The notes beneath the pieces are model-generated. The model did not search any database. It worked only from the letters and a program-made list of their open reading frames with translations, and was not told the DNA's origin. The translations under genes and the position numbers were made by a program. Shown piece by piece: positions 37,039 through 46,401 of a stretch of 54,175 nt of DNA. The stretch spans positions 1-54,175 of the forward strand of contig DUEJ01000155.1 of assembly GCA_011192175.1 (NCBI GenBank), in the 5' to 3' direction. This DNA is from Thermoflexia bacterium. GTDB taxonomy: Bacteria > Chloroflexota > Anaerolineae > B4-G1 > SLSP01. The stretch's first letter is position 1, and every line of letters begins with the position of its first letter.

Positions 37039-38231
37039 ATGAGAAAAAGCAGGCAGCAGCAGAGCAGCACGCTGGAGGAACATTCGAGTTACAGGGTGCC
37101 TTACGGAGCTTGGCAGTTCCATTTTTGGCGATTGTCACGGCCATGATTCTGGGCGCGCTCTTGATTATCTTTACCGATACTACCGTGATTGCGGCTTGGG
37201 GAGAGGGGTTAGGGAGCGGGTTGCGCCGTTCTTGGGAAGTTATCGCGCTGGCTTATGGGGCTTTCTTCACCGGTGCTTTTGGGGATGTCTATCATATTAC
37301 TGAAACCTTGCGCATCGCCACGCCGTATATCTTCGCCGGTCTAGCGGTGGCATTCGGTTTCCAGGGGGGACTCTTCAATATCGGCGCTGAGGGACAATAC
37401 TTTATTGGCGGATTAGCCACTGTCTTTGTGGGATATAGCATCAAGGGCTTGCCGATGATTATCCACTTGCCGCTGGCTTTGCTGGCGGGCGCGTTAGGAG
37501 GAGCATTGTGGGCCGGGATCGTCGGTTTCCTCAAGGCTAAAACCGGCGCGCATGAAGTCATCAACACGATTATGATGAACTACATCGCTTATCGTCTGGC
37601 CGAATTTATGTTGGACGTGGGTGGTTTGATGGCGCGCGAGGGTTATCGTCCGGTCAGCCCAGAGATTCAACCGTCTGCTTATCTGCCCCAATTCTTTCCC
37701 TCCGATACCACCATCCGTTTTAACGCCGGTTTCTTGTTGGCATTGGGGGTGGCGGCTTTTATCTGGTGGTTGCTCTATAAAACCACCCTGGGTTATGAGA
37801 TTCGGACGGTGGGGAAGAGTCCCCATGCGGCCCGTTACGCCGGCATCAATGTGCCGCGCACCATCGTGATCACGATGGCAATTAGTGGCGCACTGGCGGG
37901 GTTAGCCGCCCCCGCAGATATTTTGGGGGTGATTCACTTTATGCCTAACTCCTTTGCCTCTGGCTACGGCTTTGACGCGATTGCGTTAGCCTTGTTGGGC
38001 AAAAGCAATCCGGTGGGAGTGGTGCTAGCCTCATTGCTCTTTGGCGCCTTGCGGGCAGGAGCGACTAATATGCAAGGCATCGCCAACATTCCCATTGATA
38101 TCACGTCGGTTTTGCAAGGTTTGATCATCGTCTTCATTGCTGCTCCGGAAATCATCCGGGCAATCTATCGTTTCCGTGGTTTGGAAGAAGGCGAAGGACT
38201 GGTCCTGACTCAGGGCTGGGGCCAGATGTAG
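37035..38231 (+). CDS. BMP-type ABC transporter permease (NupP-like)
   Basis: Polytopic; LFNIGAEGQYFIGGLATVFVGY and INTIMMNYIAYRLAEFML are BPD_transp_2 signatures; 4-nt overlap with the ATPase gene. Confidence 0.93.
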   Translation: MNEKKQAAAEQHAGGTFELQGALRSLAVPFLAIVTAMILGALLIIFTDTTVIAAWGEGLGSGLRRSWEVIALAYGAFFTGAFGDVYHITETLRIATPYIFAGLAVAFGFQGGLFNIGAEGQYFIGGLATVFVGYSIKGLPMIIHLPLALLAGALGGALWAGIVGFLKAKTGAHEVINTIMMNYIAYRLAEFMLDVGGLMAREGYRPVSPEIQPSAYLPQFFPSDTTIRFNAGFLLALGVAAFIWWLLYKTTLGYEIRTVGKSPHAARYAGINVPRTIVITMAISGALAGLAAPADILGVIHFMPNSFASGYGFDAIALALLGKSNPVGVVLASLLFGALRAGATNMQGIANIPIDITSVLQGLIIVFIAAPEIIRAIYRFRGLEEGEGLVLTQGWGQM

Positions 38232-38241
38232 GAGGAGAGAG

Positions 38242-39489
38242 ATGACAGACAAATTAGAGAAAGAAGGACGCAGAGCGCGCAACATAGGGATTATTTTCCT
38301 GCTCTTTGCCGTGGCGATTTTGGTTTTATTTCTGCCGGGCACGGACGGGGGGGGCTTAACAACTTTCACTTTTAACACGAGTAAGGGCGAGGTGCTGCCG
38401 CTGCCGGATCTGGTCTTTGCGACCCGGTTGGGGCTTTATCTGTTGGCGTTGGTGACGGCTTTTCTGGGAGCTTGGCAATTGGCCCGGGGCTTTGAACAGC
38501 TGAACGCGGTGTTGGGCGGGGTAGCGTTGCTCTTTATCCTGGGGTTTTTGAGTTGGGCGGCCCGTGACAAATCTATGAACTTGACGGGAATGCTCCAATC
38601 AACGCTTTTGCGTTCCATCCCCATCACCCTGGCCGCGTTAAGCGGCGTGATGTGTGAGCGCAGCGGGATCGTCAATATCGGCATTGAGGGCATGATGTTG
38701 ATGGGCGCCTTCTTCGCCGCGCTAGTGGGGAGCGTCGCCGATAGCTACTGGTGGGGTTTAGCGGCAGCGTTGCTAGGAGGGGGGCTGGCTGGGGCATTGC
38801 TAGCCGTGCTCTCTATCCGCTACAAAGTTGATCAAATCATAGCCGGTACGGCAATTACTATCCTTTCGACGGGTCTAACCAGCTACTTCAGCTCGCGGTA
38901 CTTGCAGGCCAACAGTGCATTGAATAGTCCCCCCACTTTCCGGCCGATTGCGTTGCCCATCTTGAGCAAAATCCCGATCATTGGACCGATTTTCTTCAAC
39001 CACACTTTGCTGGTCTATCTGACTTTGCTCTTGGTAGCGCTTATTTACGTGATGCTCTTCTACACCCGGTGGGGTTTGCGCACGCGCGCCGTGGGTGAAC
39101 ATCCCCGCGCGGCAGATACCCTGGGCATTGACGTCTTCAAAATCCGTTACATCAACGTGATCTTGGGCGGGATGATCGCCGGGTTGGGCGGAGCGTACCT
39201 GGTGCTCAGTTCCGTGGCGCGCTTCGACGAGATGATGACCGGCGGCAAAGGTTACATCGGGCTAGCGGCCATGATCTTCGGCAACTGGAACCCCATCGGG
39301 GCGTTGGGTTCGTCGCTCATCTTTGGATTCGCCGATTCCTTGCAGGTAAAATTGGCGATTATGAGCGTGCCGATTCCCTCGCAGTTCTTGCTGATGGCGC
39401 CTTACCTGGTTACGATGATCGTCTTGGCCGGCGTGGTCGGGAAATCACGTGCGCCCGCCGCGGATGGTGTGCCTTACGAGAAAGGGTAA
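38242..39489 (+). CDS. BMP-type ABC transporter permease (NupQ-like)
   Basis: GVMCERSGIVNIGIEGMMLMGAFFAALVG, RAVGEHPRAADTLGIDVFKIRYINVILGGMIAGLGGAYL. Confidence 0.93.
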   Translation: MTDKLEKEGRRARNIGIIFLLFAVAILVLFLPGTDGGGLTTFTFNTSKGEVLPLPDLVFATRLGLYLLALVTAFLGAWQLARGFEQLNAVLGGVALLFILGFLSWAARDKSMNLTGMLQSTLLRSIPITLAALSGVMCERSGIVNIGIEGMMLMGAFFAALVGSVADSYWWGLAAALLGGGLAGALLAVLSIRYKVDQIIAGTAITILSTGLTSYFSSRYLQANSALNSPPTFRPIALPILSKIPIIGPIFFNHTLLVYLTLLLVALIYVMLFYTRWGLRTRAVGEHPRAADTLGIDVFKIRYINVILGGMIAGLGGAYLVLSSVARFDEMMTGGKGYIGLAAMIFGNWNPIGALGSSLIFGFADSLQVKLAIMSVPIPSQFLLMAPYLVTMIVLAGVVGKSRAPAADGVPYEKG

Positions 39490-39524
39490 CGTAATCGAGT
39501 AGTCGTTAGTCAAGTAATCGTTAG

Positions 39525-39571
39525 GAATCTCCCGTGTCTGGCTCCGAATTCAAGCCGAGCAGGGGAGATTC
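39525..39571. other. Inverted repeat downstream of the permease gene (gaatctccc...gggagattc)
   Basis: gaatctccc at 39525-39533 pairs with gggagattc at 39563-39571. Confidence 0.5.
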
Positions 39572-39698
39572 TGCGTTAGTGGGGTAGTGTCGGCGCGAAA
39601 GGGATTTCGCGGCTACCACCTCCACCTAACACGCCGCGACTCGCCTCCCCTGCCCCGCTAATTTTTGCCTCTCCCCATTTCTGAGATAAACTTACACT

Positions 39699-41081
39699 AT
39701 GCAGACTTACAATTATCCTAAAAGTTTTGTCGCCCGCATGACTGATTGGCTGGGGGCTGAGGCCGCGGATTTCTTCGCCGCTTTAACGCAACCAGAGACC
39801 GGCTTACGCCTCAATCCGCGCCGGGGTTCACCGGGGGAGCTGACAGAAGCATTCCCCTGGCCGGTGACACCCGTTCCTTGGTGTCCATTGGGCCGTTACT
39901 GGCGGGACGCGGACGTGCCGGCCGGCAAACATCCCTATCACCAGGCGGGGCTATATTACATCCAGGATCCTACCGCGATGGCGGCCGCCGTGCTCCTGGA
40001 TCCGCAGCCGGGCGAGTGGGTGTTGGATTTGGCGGCTGCGCCGGGCGGCAAGGCTTCTCACATCGCCGCGCGGATGGGGAACGAAGGGGTTTTGGTAGCC
40101 AACGATATTGCCCGCCGCCGTGTCTCCGTCCTGGCGATGAATTTGGAGCGCCTGGGCGTCACCAACGCGCTGATAGTCAACGAGACCCCCTCCCGGCTGG
40201 CGGAACGGTGGCCCGCGCTCTTCGACGCGTTGTTGGTGGACGCGCCCTGCTCCGGCGAGGGGATGTTCTCCCGCGACAAACGCATAGTGCGCGCGTGGAG
40301 TTTGGAGAGCGTGCAGGCGTATGCCGCCCGGCAACGCGAAATCCTGGTGCAGAGCGCGCCGCTGGTCGCTCCAGGTGGACGGTTGCTCTACGGTACGTGT
40401 ACCTTCTCGCCAGAGGAGAATGAGGGCGTGATCGCCGCTTTCTTGGCCCAACATCCAGACTTCGAGATTATGGATTTGCCGCAATTGCCCGGCTTACGTC
40501 ACGGGCGGCCAGAGTGGATCAACGCGCCGGAGATATTGCGCCGGGCGGGTCGCTTCTGGCCGCACACCGGGCCGGGACACGGACACTTCTACGCGCTATT
40601 GCGCCGTCAGGGCGCGCCGGCACGCTCTGCGCCGCACCGGTGGCGGTGGCGGGGGCGGGATCTGCCGGATGACGTGTTGGCGCTCTACCGGCAGAGTTTG
40701 GAGGCCGCGCTCACCATCCCGCCGCCGGAGACGGGGTTGCTGTTGAATCAGCACGGCCATCTCTACGTGACGCCCGTCGCTCCAGAGCTCTGGCGTGAGC
40801 TACACGTGCTGCGCCCCGGCTGGTGGGTCGCCACGGCCCACCACGGACGGATTGACCTCGATCACGCGCTGGCGATGGCGCTCTCGCCCGCTGACGCCCG
40901 CGCCACTTGCGATCTCGCGCCAGATGATTCCCGGATCGTCAAATACCTGCGCGGCGGCTTCTGGCCGGACGCGGGGCCGCCCGGCCTCGTACTGATCACG
41001 GTGGATGGTTATCCCTTGGGTTGGGCCAAACGCGGCGGCGGCCGCTTGCACAGTCGATATCCCAAACATTTGCGGGGCTAG
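39699..41081 (+). CDS. NOL1/NOP2/Sun family RNA m5C methyltransferase (RsmF-like)
   Basis: VLDLAAAPGGKASHIAARMGNEGVLVANDI, FDALLVDAPCSGEGMFSRDKRIVRAWS, GGRLLYGTCTFSPEENEGVI. Confidence 0.93.
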   Translation: MQTYNYPKSFVARMTDWLGAEAADFFAALTQPETGLRLNPRRGSPGELTEAFPWPVTPVPWCPLGRYWRDADVPAGKHPYHQAGLYYIQDPTAMAAAVLLDPQPGEWVLDLAAAPGGKASHIAARMGNEGVLVANDIARRRVSVLAMNLERLGVTNALIVNETPSRLAERWPALFDALLVDAPCSGEGMFSRDKRIVRAWSLESVQAYAARQREILVQSAPLVAPGGRLLYGTCTFSPEENEGVIAAFLAQHPDFEIMDLPQLPGLRHGRPEWINAPEILRRAGRFWPHTGPGHGHFYALLRRQGAPARSAPHRWRWRGRDLPDDVLALYRQSLEAALTIPPPETGLLLNQHGHLYVTPVAPELWRELHVLRPGWWVATAHHGRIDLDHALAMALSPADARATCDLAPDDSRIVKYLRGGFWPDAGPPGLVLITVDGYPLGWAKRGGGRLHSRYPKHLRG

Positions 41082-41349
41082 CTTCTTCAGGACGCAGCTG
41101 AACGCTGCTAAAACACTAATGTCTCTTTAGAATTTCGCAGGGTCGAGCCACCAGCAACCGCGAATGGCGCGAAAAAGAATCAAAAATCAGTGCAATCTGT
41201 GTAATCGGTGGTGAAAAATTTACGTCGCGGTGAACCAACCAGGCAAAGTCCCAGAGACCCACGCTGATTTTATATTTTATCTGCGAAAATCTACGCGCAT
41301 CTGCGTCCGCTCTGGAGTGGCTAAGTAGATACTGTGGAGGTAAAACTTT

Positions 41350-42351
41350 ATGAAGGGCATCTCTCATTTTATCACCGGAGTAGCGCTGGCTACTTTCTTC
41401 CCGGAGGTCGTGCAACTGGGCGCGGAAGGTGTGCTCCTGCCGATGTTGGCCGGGATTGGCGGCATCTTGCCGGACACGTTGGACTTCAAATTTGCGCGCT
41501 ATTTTGAGAAGTATGATTTGGAGATCGATCCTGGTCTGGATCCTGACCCCGAATACATCGCCGATGTGCTGGCGGCGGCCATGCGGCGCGCCTACGAATC
41601 GGGAACTTCGCAGAATGTGATGGCGCACACCGTTCGCTTGGGGCCGGATCTCTGGCGCGAGTACGCCATCCGCTTTGACCCGGAGGCCGGCGAAGTGGCC
41701 GTGCGCGTCGGCCCGCTGGTCAACACCGGGCAGGTCCCCTACGCCGGCACCGAGCCGGCGGGGATGGAGGAGGCACGTCGCAAAGTGGGCGCGCCGTTAG
41801 TCCACACCTACAGCTCGGAGTACAAGATCAACATCTTCAGCGGCCCCTCCTTCCGCTTTGCGCGGGAGGGCGAGGACCTCTACGTGCATTTTCTGGATTG
41901 GCACCGCCGTTGGTCGCACAGCTTAACCCTCTCCGTGGTGCTGGGCGGAATTTTCGGGCTCCTCTTTGGCAAGTGGGCCGGGCTGGTCGCGGGGCTAGGT
42001 TTTGCGGCGCACGTATTGGAGGATCAGGTCGGCTACATGGGGAGCAACCTCTTCTGGCCCTTCACCGCTAAACGGCTGCCCGGCTTGGGACTGATACATT
42101 CAGGCGACGCCATCCCCAACTTTCTCACCGTTTGGACCTCTGTGGCATTGATACTCTTCAATCTGGACCGTTTCTCCCCGGCCCCGCTCCTGCCGCCAGC
42201 GCGCTATCTCTTGGTCGCCATCGGAGCGCCCTGGTTAGTGTTGGGCGGCAAATATGCTTGGGATAAAATCCAGGCGCGGCTGGAACCCACCTCACGGGAG
42301 GCCCGGCGACAGGCGGATATCATCGCGGAAGTGGAGGAAAAAGTCGAGTAG
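41350..42351 (+). CDS. Membrane-bound metal-dependent hydrolase-like protein (YdjM/DUF457-like)
   Basis: MKGISHFITGVALATFFPEV, GIGGILPDTLDF, HRRWSHSLTLSVVLGGIFGLLFG, HVLEDQVGYMGSNLFWPF. Confidence 0.75.
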   Translation: MKGISHFITGVALATFFPEVVQLGAEGVLLPMLAGIGGILPDTLDFKFARYFEKYDLEIDPGLDPDPEYIADVLAAAMRRAYESGTSQNVMAHTVRLGPDLWREYAIRFDPEAGEVAVRVGPLVNTGQVPYAGTEPAGMEEARRKVGAPLVHTYSSEYKINIFSGPSFRFAREGEDLYVHFLDWHRRWSHSLTLSVVLGGIFGLLFGKWAGLVAGLGFAAHVLEDQVGYMGSNLFWPFTAKRLPGLGLIHSGDAIPNFLTVWTSVALILFNLDRFSPAPLLPPARYLLVAIGAPWLVLGGKYAWDKIQARLEPTSREARRQADIIAEVEEKVE

Positions 42352-42637
42352 TCAGGTGTCTGGGCAGTCCCAGAATTTTAGAAAGGCTCTTTGAGAATTC
42401 ACGTGGTTGAATTAAAATTAACCACAGATTAGCACGGAAAAAAATAAAGAAATTCGGTGTCTTCTCAATATTTCGCGGGCTTGTAGCGCGGAATGGTATT
42501 CCGCCCACCAGATTGACAATCCGGGATACAACCGACCCTAATTTTTTGAGATGATACGTTGTAAACATAATATGGACTGAAGGACTGTATTTCTGTTCGG
42601 ATAGTTACCTTAAATTATCATTTTAGAGGAGCTAAAT

Positions 42638-43951
42638 ATGTCACACAAAAACATTCTAACGACCTTTGTTTTGGCAATTATTTTGACCGGAGGAGTTACT
42701 TACAATGCTGTATTTGCCAAATTTTTTGAGCAAGGCCTCGTATCCACCAGCGCAAATAATACGCATATTGGTGCGGAAATTGCTATCTCGGAGTTGGATA
42801 ATTCGCAATATCAACCGGCAGTCGCCTACAACTGGAAACACCAGGAATACTTGGTAGTATGGGAAAATGTATGGGGTGGTGGCGGACACGATATTTACGC
42901 TCAGCGTGTTTCGGATACCGGCGAGTTAAAAAGCTGGTTTTATGTACCGGATGATACGACGTTTACCAAACATGACCGCAAACAACCAGCCGTTGCCTAT
43001 GACCCAGTAAACGACAGATACCTGGTGGTATGGATTTACGATACTGTCGGAGATGGGAGTAATCTGGATATTCACGGGCGTTTTGTGCCCTGGGAAGGCG
43101 TTGATGCAGGGGAAAAAGAGTTTTCCATCAATGGCTGGAGTTCTAATCAATGGGAGCCAAAAATAGCCTACGGACGCACCCCTGAAGAATTTCTGGTGGT
43201 GTGGATGAATACCCCCAGTGGTGTATCAACATACATCAGCGCGCAACGCATAACCGCCGCAACTGGCGCAAAACCAGACAGCGCCATTAGCGTAACTTCG
43301 GGGGCTGAAAACAGAGACAACCCGGATGTGGCCTTCAATTTAGCGCAAAACCAGTATCTCATCACTTGGGATATTAATAACAGCGGTAGTGGTTTTGATG
43401 TTTATGGCCGTCGATTGCACGGTGGCAGCAACAACTTTGCCGGCGGAGAAATCGGCATTGCCGGCTGGCCGGGTAACGAAGAAAACCCTAGGGTAGCAGC
43501 ATGTAGTGCAATGGACAAATACCTGGTTGCCTGGCAATCGGCTGCCAGTGGGCACGATGATGTGTATGTGCGCTTTGTCAACAACGATGGGAGTATGGAA
43601 GCGCCGCTACTTGTAGGAGATACCCCGGCCAACGAACAATATCCTGAAGTTGCCTGCACAGAATCGGGCAGTATTTTTATGGTGGTCTGGAATCAGCAAT
43701 ACAGCAGCACATCAGGTCCGTATGGCGTATCAGGGCGATTCGCCTATTCAGATTTAACCGTCAGTGACGATTTTGCGGTCAGAGGTGTGAGCGTCGGAGG
43801 ACCTAATCGTTGGTATCCACTAATTGCTGGAGGGTATAGTAACTTTTTAGTAACGTGGGAACATCTACGCAGTGGCACGGCATATCAGGATATTCACGGG
43901 GTGCTGGCAACACCTTACACTGTTTTCTTGCCGCTTGTCATCAAAAATTGA
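42638..43951 (+). CDS. Secreted beta-propeller-like repeat protein with C-terminal 'VFLPLVIKN'
   Basis: Signal-like N-terminus; recurrent 'qpaVAYn...qeYLVVWe...ghDIYAqRv' units of about 50-65 aa; C-terminal TVFLPLVIKN. Confidence 0.7.
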   Translation: MSHKNILTTFVLAIILTGGVTYNAVFAKFFEQGLVSTSANNTHIGAEIAISELDNSQYQPAVAYNWKHQEYLVVWENVWGGGGHDIYAQRVSDTGELKSWFYVPDDTTFTKHDRKQPAVAYDPVNDRYLVVWIYDTVGDGSNLDIHGRFVPWEGVDAGEKEFSINGWSSNQWEPKIAYGRTPEEFLVVWMNTPSGVSTYISAQRITAATGAKPDSAISVTSGAENRDNPDVAFNLAQNQYLITWDINNSGSGFDVYGRRLHGGSNNFAGGEIGIAGWPGNEENPRVAACSAMDKYLVAWQSAASGHDDVYVRFVNNDGSMEAPLLVGDTPANEQYPEVACTESGSIFMVVWNQQYSSTSGPYGVSGRFAYSDLTVSDDFAVRGVSVGGPNRWYPLIAGGYSNFLVTWEHLRSGTAYQDIHGVLATPYTVFLPLVIKN

Positions 43952-43994
43952 CCTTGTCAGATTTTCTCAAATATGAAGAGGGAGAGGGCGAAAG

Positions 43995-44889
43995 ATGTCA
44001 CATAACAATGTAGAACAAAAACCTTCAGAAACGGCCTTGTTTGCCGCATTAAGAAGAACTATCGCCAACAAAGAGTATAAAAATAGAAAATTCGGGCCAG
44101 ATGATTTGGCAGAATATTTTTTACCTCCACATTTTAGATTTTTTCTGAAATTTGAAACAATTCGTGCAAACACCAAAGATAAATTGAACAAGTTTTTACC
44201 GGGACTAAATGAATACCAGAACGGCCTATTTCGACAGGCTATTTGTGGAGGCTCTAAACAACAAAATTCCTCAAATTGTACTGCTTGGCGCGGGGTACGA
44301 TTCAAGGGCGTATCGTTTTGCGAAGTTGATTCATGGTACGAAGATATTTGAATTGGATATTGCTCCGACCCAGGATAGAAAAAAGAAATGCTTGAAAAAA
44401 ACAAAGATAGACATTCCGCAACAAGTCACTTTCGTTCCCATAAATTTTAACCAAGAATCACTGAAAAACATTCTCCAAGAAGCAGGATATCAGAGCCATC
44501 AAGAAACACTATTTATCTGGGAGGGAGTTAGTTACTATCTCACTGCAGAATCAGTCGATGCGACATTGGAATTCATTAGTCATTCTTTACCTAAGGAAAG
44601 CCTCATAGCATTTGACTACACAGTCTCAATCACAGAAGATAATATGAATTGTTATGGCGTAAAAGAGTTTGCTCGGACAATGAAAGAACACCACGCAAAC
44701 GAGGAGCTTCTTTTTTCTATTGCTGAAGGGGAAATAGAATCATTTCTAGCGCAAAGAAATCTGAAAGTGGTTGAACACTTGGACAATAAAGAGATAGAGA
44801 GAACGCATTTAATAGCTGCTCAGGGGTCATCGATGGGGCAGATAACTGGACATTTTCGTTTTATATTGGCCTCACCAAAGGCCCCCTGA
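43995..44889 (+). pseudogene. Class I SAM-dependent methyltransferase (leucine carboxyl methyltransferase-like), frameshifted
   Basis: Frame 1: MSHNNVEQKPSETALFAALRRTIANKEYKNRKFGPDDLAEYFLPPHFRFFLKF...LPGLNEY. Frame 2: RTAYFDRLFVEALNNKIPQIVLLGAGYDSRAYRF...FIWEGVSYYLTAESVDATLEFIS. Junction near 44213-44218. Confidence 0.8.
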
Positions 44890-44904
44890 GCGTCAAGCTG
44901 AGAA

Positions 44905-45008
44905 ACTTAACAAGCGCATGAACCCGACACAGCTATCGGCGGTCTGGCGGGCATTCAGGCTGGTTTCTATTGAGAAGCATCACGCCGCACCCGCCAAGCG
45001 CGTTATGC
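44905..45008 (+). other. attC-like site (integron recombination site), tentative
   Basis: ACTTAAC (RYYYAAC match) followed by aaGCGCaTG. About 100 nt later, CAaGCGCGTTATGC, partially complementary to the left end. Immediately downstream of the methyltransferase stop. Confidence 0.35.
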
Positions 45009-45111
45009 AATCCGTTAGAGACTTACCTTGGCAACGAGCATAGAAATTATTTTCGCAGGAAAAAATGGTATGATGACTGTATGAGAATTCACAAAATAAG
45101 GTCACTGAAAA

Positions 45112-45309
45112 ATGGAAAATCAGCGAACTATAGCGAAAGTATATAAAAAAGTAAAATTGAGTGAACAAGGGACGGATTATACTTACTGGCAAACACAAAG
45201 TCCCGAAAAGCGCTTATTAACCTTAGAGCAAATTCGTCAAGAATATAACTGGTGGAAATATGATACTCAACCCGGATTTCAAAAAGTTTTTTCAATTATT
45301 AAACGCTAA
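45112..45309 (+). CDS. Small hypothetical protein, overlapping partner of the downstream nucleotidyltransferase
   Basis: MENQRTIAKVYKKVKLSEQGTDYTYWQTQSPEKRLLTLEQIRQEYNWWKYDTQPGFQKVFSIIKR; overlaps the next ORF by about 50 nt at maximal ORF length. Confidence 0.6.
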   Translation: MENQRTIAKVYKKVKLSEQGTDYTYWQTQSPEKRLLTLEQIRQEYNWWKYDTQPGFQKVFSIIKR

Positions 45310-45700
45310 CGCAGTACGTTACTTGATAGTCGGGGGATATGCAGTAGCGTATCATGGCTATCCGAGATATACCAAAGATGTAGATATTTGGCTATGGATA
45401 AATCCAGAAAATGCCGCGCGAGTAGTAAAAACGTTAAAGGATTTTGGTTTTTCGTCGTTAGGGTTAGAAGCCAATGATTTTCTGGCTCCAGACACAATCA
45501 TACAATTAGGTTATGCTCCAAATCGAATTGATTTAATCATGGGAGTACCGGGGGTAGATTTTGAAGAGTGTTACGCAGTTAGAAATGAAGAGGAAATTGA
45601 TGGGATAAAACTCAAGTTTATTGATTTAGCGGGTTTGAAGAAATCCAAAAAGGCCTCCGGAAGAACCCAAGATATCGCAGATATAGAGAATTTAGCCTAA
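45260..45700 (+). CDS. Nucleotidyltransferase (DUF6036/MNT/AbiEii-like)
   Basis: VRYLIVGGYAVAYHGYPRYTKDVDIWLWINPENAARVVKTLKDFGF: GG...DVD NTase core. Confidence 0.8.
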   Translation: MILNPDFKKFFQLLNANAVRYLIVGGYAVAYHGYPRYTKDVDIWLWINPENAARVVKTLKDFGFSSLGLEANDFLAPDTIIQLGYAPNRIDLIMGVPGVDFEECYAVRNEEEIDGIKLKFIDLAGLKKSKKASGRTQDIADIENLA

Positions 45701-46056
45701 TCAGAAAACACTCTCTGGCGAAAACGTTTCGAACCCCGCGTTAAGTTGACCCGCCTTCGGCTCTGGGATGCGGCGCGATTTTTGGTCAATTTCTTTCGGG
45801 TAAAATTGGATTGCGTTCACTAAATCGGCGGGCAGCTTACGCAAATCGTTAGGCGCGCGAATCAAACAGTGCGTTACTGAACTGGTGAAAATCCAATCTG
45901 TGCCCTTCCGCAAGGTATGGAAACTTCGGCCCCTCTCCCCTAGCCCCCGTAGAAAGAATTCAGATTAGTGTCACGCGACTTTCGCCACTGCCGCGACTAA
46001 AGGCGCCAGCGCGCTGGCACGGAATGACAAGTTACAACGCGCCAGGAATTGCGCAG

Positions 46057-46401
46057 CTACGCAGCGACGCCGACTCTCACCAGGTTCCCCTGGAGAGTGC
46101 CGGCCCCTTCTTTTTGCTGCCAGGAGCGCCAGAGCAGCATCCCCCCCACAAGGGAGAGAATACCTCCGCCCAGGATACCGAGGAAACCAGCCACTTGTCG
46201 AAATTGTTGGTGGACTGCTTGCCGCCGCGCGGCCTCTCGAAGCAGCTCGCCCTCTAACGCCGCCACAAAATCCAGCGACGGGACAACGGGCGGCAGCGCC
46301 TGCCGCACCGCCTCGGCCACCCCCGCTTCCTCGGCAGCGCTCACAGGCGATGCGCAGGTCTCATTCAAAGTAATGTATGTAGCCCCCCATTTAAGCCTCA
46401 T
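46057..46401 (-). CDS. Small single-TM protein coupled to the ECF sigma gene, candidate sigma regulator
   Basis: MRLKWGATYITLNETCASP...LDFVAALEGELLREAARRQAVHQQFRQVAGFLGILGGGILSLVGGMLLWRSWQ. Its ATG overlaps the end of the sigma gene (aATGAGGCTTAA). Confidence 0.6.
   Translation of the reverse strand: MRLKWGATYITLNETCASPVSAAEEAGVAEAVRQALPPVVPSLDFVAALEGELLREAARRQAVHQQFRQVAGFLGILGGGILSLVGGMLLWRSWQQKEGAGTLQGNLVRVGVAA

Noticed and set aside
45720-45760. tRNA-like 'gtttcgaaccccgcg' motif
   Set aside because: No acceptor, D or anticodon arms could be built around it.
45701-45913. Minus-strand 70-aa ORF (MRKGTDWIFTSSVTHCLIRAPNDLRKLPADLVNAIQFYPKEIDQ...) and a second attC-like GCCTAAC near 45850
   Set aside because: No recognisable family. 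The GCCTAAC has no matching GTTRRRY partner at suitable distance, so I did not call a second attC or a gene.
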